This document shows, piece after piece, positions 32,438 through 33,713 of a DNA stretch of 33,713 bases. The notes under the pieces were generated by a model. It searched no databases and had not been told where the DNA came from. It saw only the letters and a list, made by a program, of their open reading frames with translations. The stretch is taken from assembly GCA_026400935.1 (NCBI GenBank), contig JAPLNX010000330.1:1-33713 (forward strand), in the 5' to 3' direction. A program made the position numbers and the translations under genes. Source of the DNA: Planctomycetia bacterium (GTDB lineage Bacteria; Planctomycetota; Planctomycetia; Planctomycetales; Planctomycetaceae). The first letter of the stretch is position 1. Each line of letters starts with the position of its first letter.

Positions 32438-33391
32438 TCACCACAAGTCGGTTCGAGGATCATAAGGCGCTGCCGCAGCAATCTGCTCAAACAGCGCGCG
32501 CGTTTGTGCGTCCAGCTTGGGCGGCAACATCAATTTGATGGTCACGTACAGCTCGCCTCGTTCTTTCGTTTTGTGATCGAGCACTCCTTTGCCTCGCAAT
32601 CGCAGTTTCGCACCGCTGGATGTTCCCGCTGGGATCGTCACCATCATCCGGCCTTCGGACAGAGTTGGGACTTCGACTTTCGCTCCCAAAGCGGCTTCAC
32701 TGACCGAGATCGGAACATCCACAAACAGATCGCTTCCCTCACGACGAAAGTAAGGATGTGGAGCGACCTTGATTGTGACCAATAAGTCTCCGGCTGGTCC
32801 TCCACCACGTCCTGCTTGCCCCTGGCCTCCCAAGCGAATGACGCTCCCACTGCCAACTCCAGCAGGAATCTTGACGTTTAACCGGTCAACCTGACCGCTG
32901 CGACTGAGTTGCACTTCATGCGAACCACCTTCCGCTGCAACCGCGAAAGGGATCTCGATTTCTGCGGAGATATCTTCCCCTTTGGCTGCTCGCTGTTTGC
33001 GGCCACCTTGCCGTCCGAACGGAGATTGTCCTCCACCTCCTCCGCCGCCGCCGAACATGTTGCCGAAGAGGTCACCCAGATCAACTTGTCCGTTACCGAA
33101 CAGGTCGCCCAAGTCAACTGGCCCTCCGCCGCCACCGGGTTGTTGACTTCCCCGAAACTGCGGGCCGTTGGGACCAAAAGTCGTCCCGTATTGATCGTAC
33201 TGCTGACGCTTCTTCTCATCGCCAAGTACGTCCCAAGCCTCTTGAACTTGCTTAAACTTTTCGGACGCAGCCGCGTCATCAGGCTTTCGATCGGGATGAT
33301 TGTCTCGCGAGAGTTTCTTGTACGCCTTACGGATTTCCTCCACCGACGCGCCCTTAGAAACACCCAACACTGCGTAAAAATCCGCCGCCAT
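32438..33391 (-). CDS. J-domain co-chaperone, DnaJ/CbpA type without zinc finger
   Basis: A 317-aa type II (class B) Hsp40. The J domain (2-67) has the HPD motif at 32-34 (DNHPDRK), which stimulates DnaK ATPase. A Gly-rich linker follows, with a local duplication of VDLGDLFGN and long Gly runs. Two C-terminal beta-sandwich substrate domains (about 135-305) include DISAEIEIPFAVAAEGG, LLVTIKVAPHPYFRREGSDLF and RGKGVLDHKTKERGELYVTI. The four CxxCxGxG zinc repeats of DnaJ itself are absent, as in CbpA. The frame is open to 33514, but the family start is MAADFYAVLGVS at 33391. It heads a four-gene minus-strand cluster ending in yidD. Confidence 0.92.
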   Translation of the reverse strand: MAADFYAVLGVSKGASVEEIRKAYKKLSRDNHPDRKPDDAAASEKFKQVQEAWDVLGDEKKRQQYDQYGTTFGPNGPQFRGSQQPGGGGGPVDLGDLFGNGQVDLGDLFGNMFGGGGGGGGQSPFGRQGGRKQRAAKGEDISAEIEIPFAVAAEGGSHEVQLSRSGQVDRLNVKIPAGVGSGSVIRLGGQGQAGRGGGPAGDLLVTIKVAPHPYFRREGSDLFVDVPISVSEAALGAKVEVPTLSEGRMMVTIPAGTSSGAKLRLRGKGVLDHKTKERGELYVTIKLMLPPKLDAQTRALFEQIAAAAPYDPRTDLW

Positions 33392-33542
33392 TTTCTGCTG
33401 ATCCTTCACCGTTGCCACCGAACGACCTCCGCTCTCTATTACACGGGCGATGGTATACGAGGCCCCGCAACGACGCGATGGTCGCAGCTTGCCGGTCGCT
33501 GCTTGACAACTCAATTCAGCGGGTTAACTTAGCGACCCTCCT

Positions 33543-33614
33543 GCGGGCGTAACTCAGTGGTAGAGTGACAGCTTCCCAAGCTGTACGTCGCGAGTTCGAA
33601 TCTCGTCGCCCGCT
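33543..33614 (+). tRNA. tRNA-Gly(CCC)
   Basis: A 72-base cloverleaf. Acceptor arms GCGGGCG (33543-33549) and CGCCCGC (33607-33613) pair fully. The D-arm contains ACTC-AGTGGTA-GAGT. The anticodon stem ACAGC/GCTGT encloses the loop TTCCCAA, so the anticodon is CCC (reads GGG, glycine). The T-arm is GCGAG-TTCGAAT-CTCGT, with one G-U pair. CCA is not encoded. It is divergent from the dnaJ-like gene. Confidence 0.95.
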
Positions 33615-33713
33615 TTTGTGCCGTCAATAATTGGCAACGCGAACAACCATGAGTCGCGTGAAATGGCTGCATTGGCGGTTAAATGCCGATCACTCGAGTG
33701 GGCTCGAACGCCC

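Overview
The window looks like chromosomal DNA from a member of the Planctomycetota, probably a Planctomycetales lineage. The basis is inference from content: an LEPR-XLL-type N-terminus on an RTX surface protein, a PVC-type membrane-bound dehydrogenase/heme-binding CxxCH protein, a DUF6134 protein, a multi-domain valyl-tRNA synthetase, and palindromic repeats whose translations (TSPTRKRG, GEAPAEP, SGGSPE) I associate with planctomycete genomes. Genes are loosely packed, both strands are used, and operons are short.

Layout. 1-1583 (-) is the 5' part of a Ca-binding RTX-repeat protein that runs off the left edge. 1953-6212 (+) holds a secreted DUF6134 protein, a PhoA-type alkaline phosphatase and an N,N-dimethylformamidase-beta-like protein. 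6592-12515 (+) holds fabF, an alpha/beta hydrolase and a large propeller/cytochrome-like protein. 12585-14749 holds two tRNA-modification genes, trmB (-) and truD (+), transcribed divergently. 14888-19506 (-) is a complete MacB/LolCDE-like exporter operon (adaptor, ATPase, permease, permease). 19853-25809 holds a PA0069-type radical SAM gene (+), a sialate O-acetylesterase (-), a tandem-cyclase gene (+) and hisA (+). 25862-29395 (-) is an unusually long valS. 29456-30102 (-) is an overlapping pair, a small protein plus a retropepsin-like protease. 30225-31121 (+) is a HEAT-like protein. 31267-33391 (-) is dnaJ/cbpA-like, a membrane protein, rnpA and yidD. A tRNA-Gly(CCC) lies at 33543-33614.

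The most unusual signal is valS together with the repeats. ValS is 1177 aa against the usual 880-950. The excess consists of at least five in-frame insertions: two palindromic repeat elements (GEAPAEP type and SGGSPE type), a domain resembling the second half of a GspE/MshE N-terminal domain, a heptamer-repeat linker and a two-CxxC zinc-ribbon-like segment. At least six palindromic repeat families occur in the window. One of them (CCACCGAGCTTG) is present twice, about 6.3 kb apart. Repeats therefore occupy both intergenic space and protein-coding sequence, much like Rickettsia palindromic elements.

Other points worth a second look are a two-domain cyclase whose second metal site is fully lost, a TrmB with an altered PDPW motif, the protease/small-protein pair, and an alkaline phosphatase that ends soon after its ADHGH motif. 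I found no CRISPR array, prophage, transposase or recognisable defence system.
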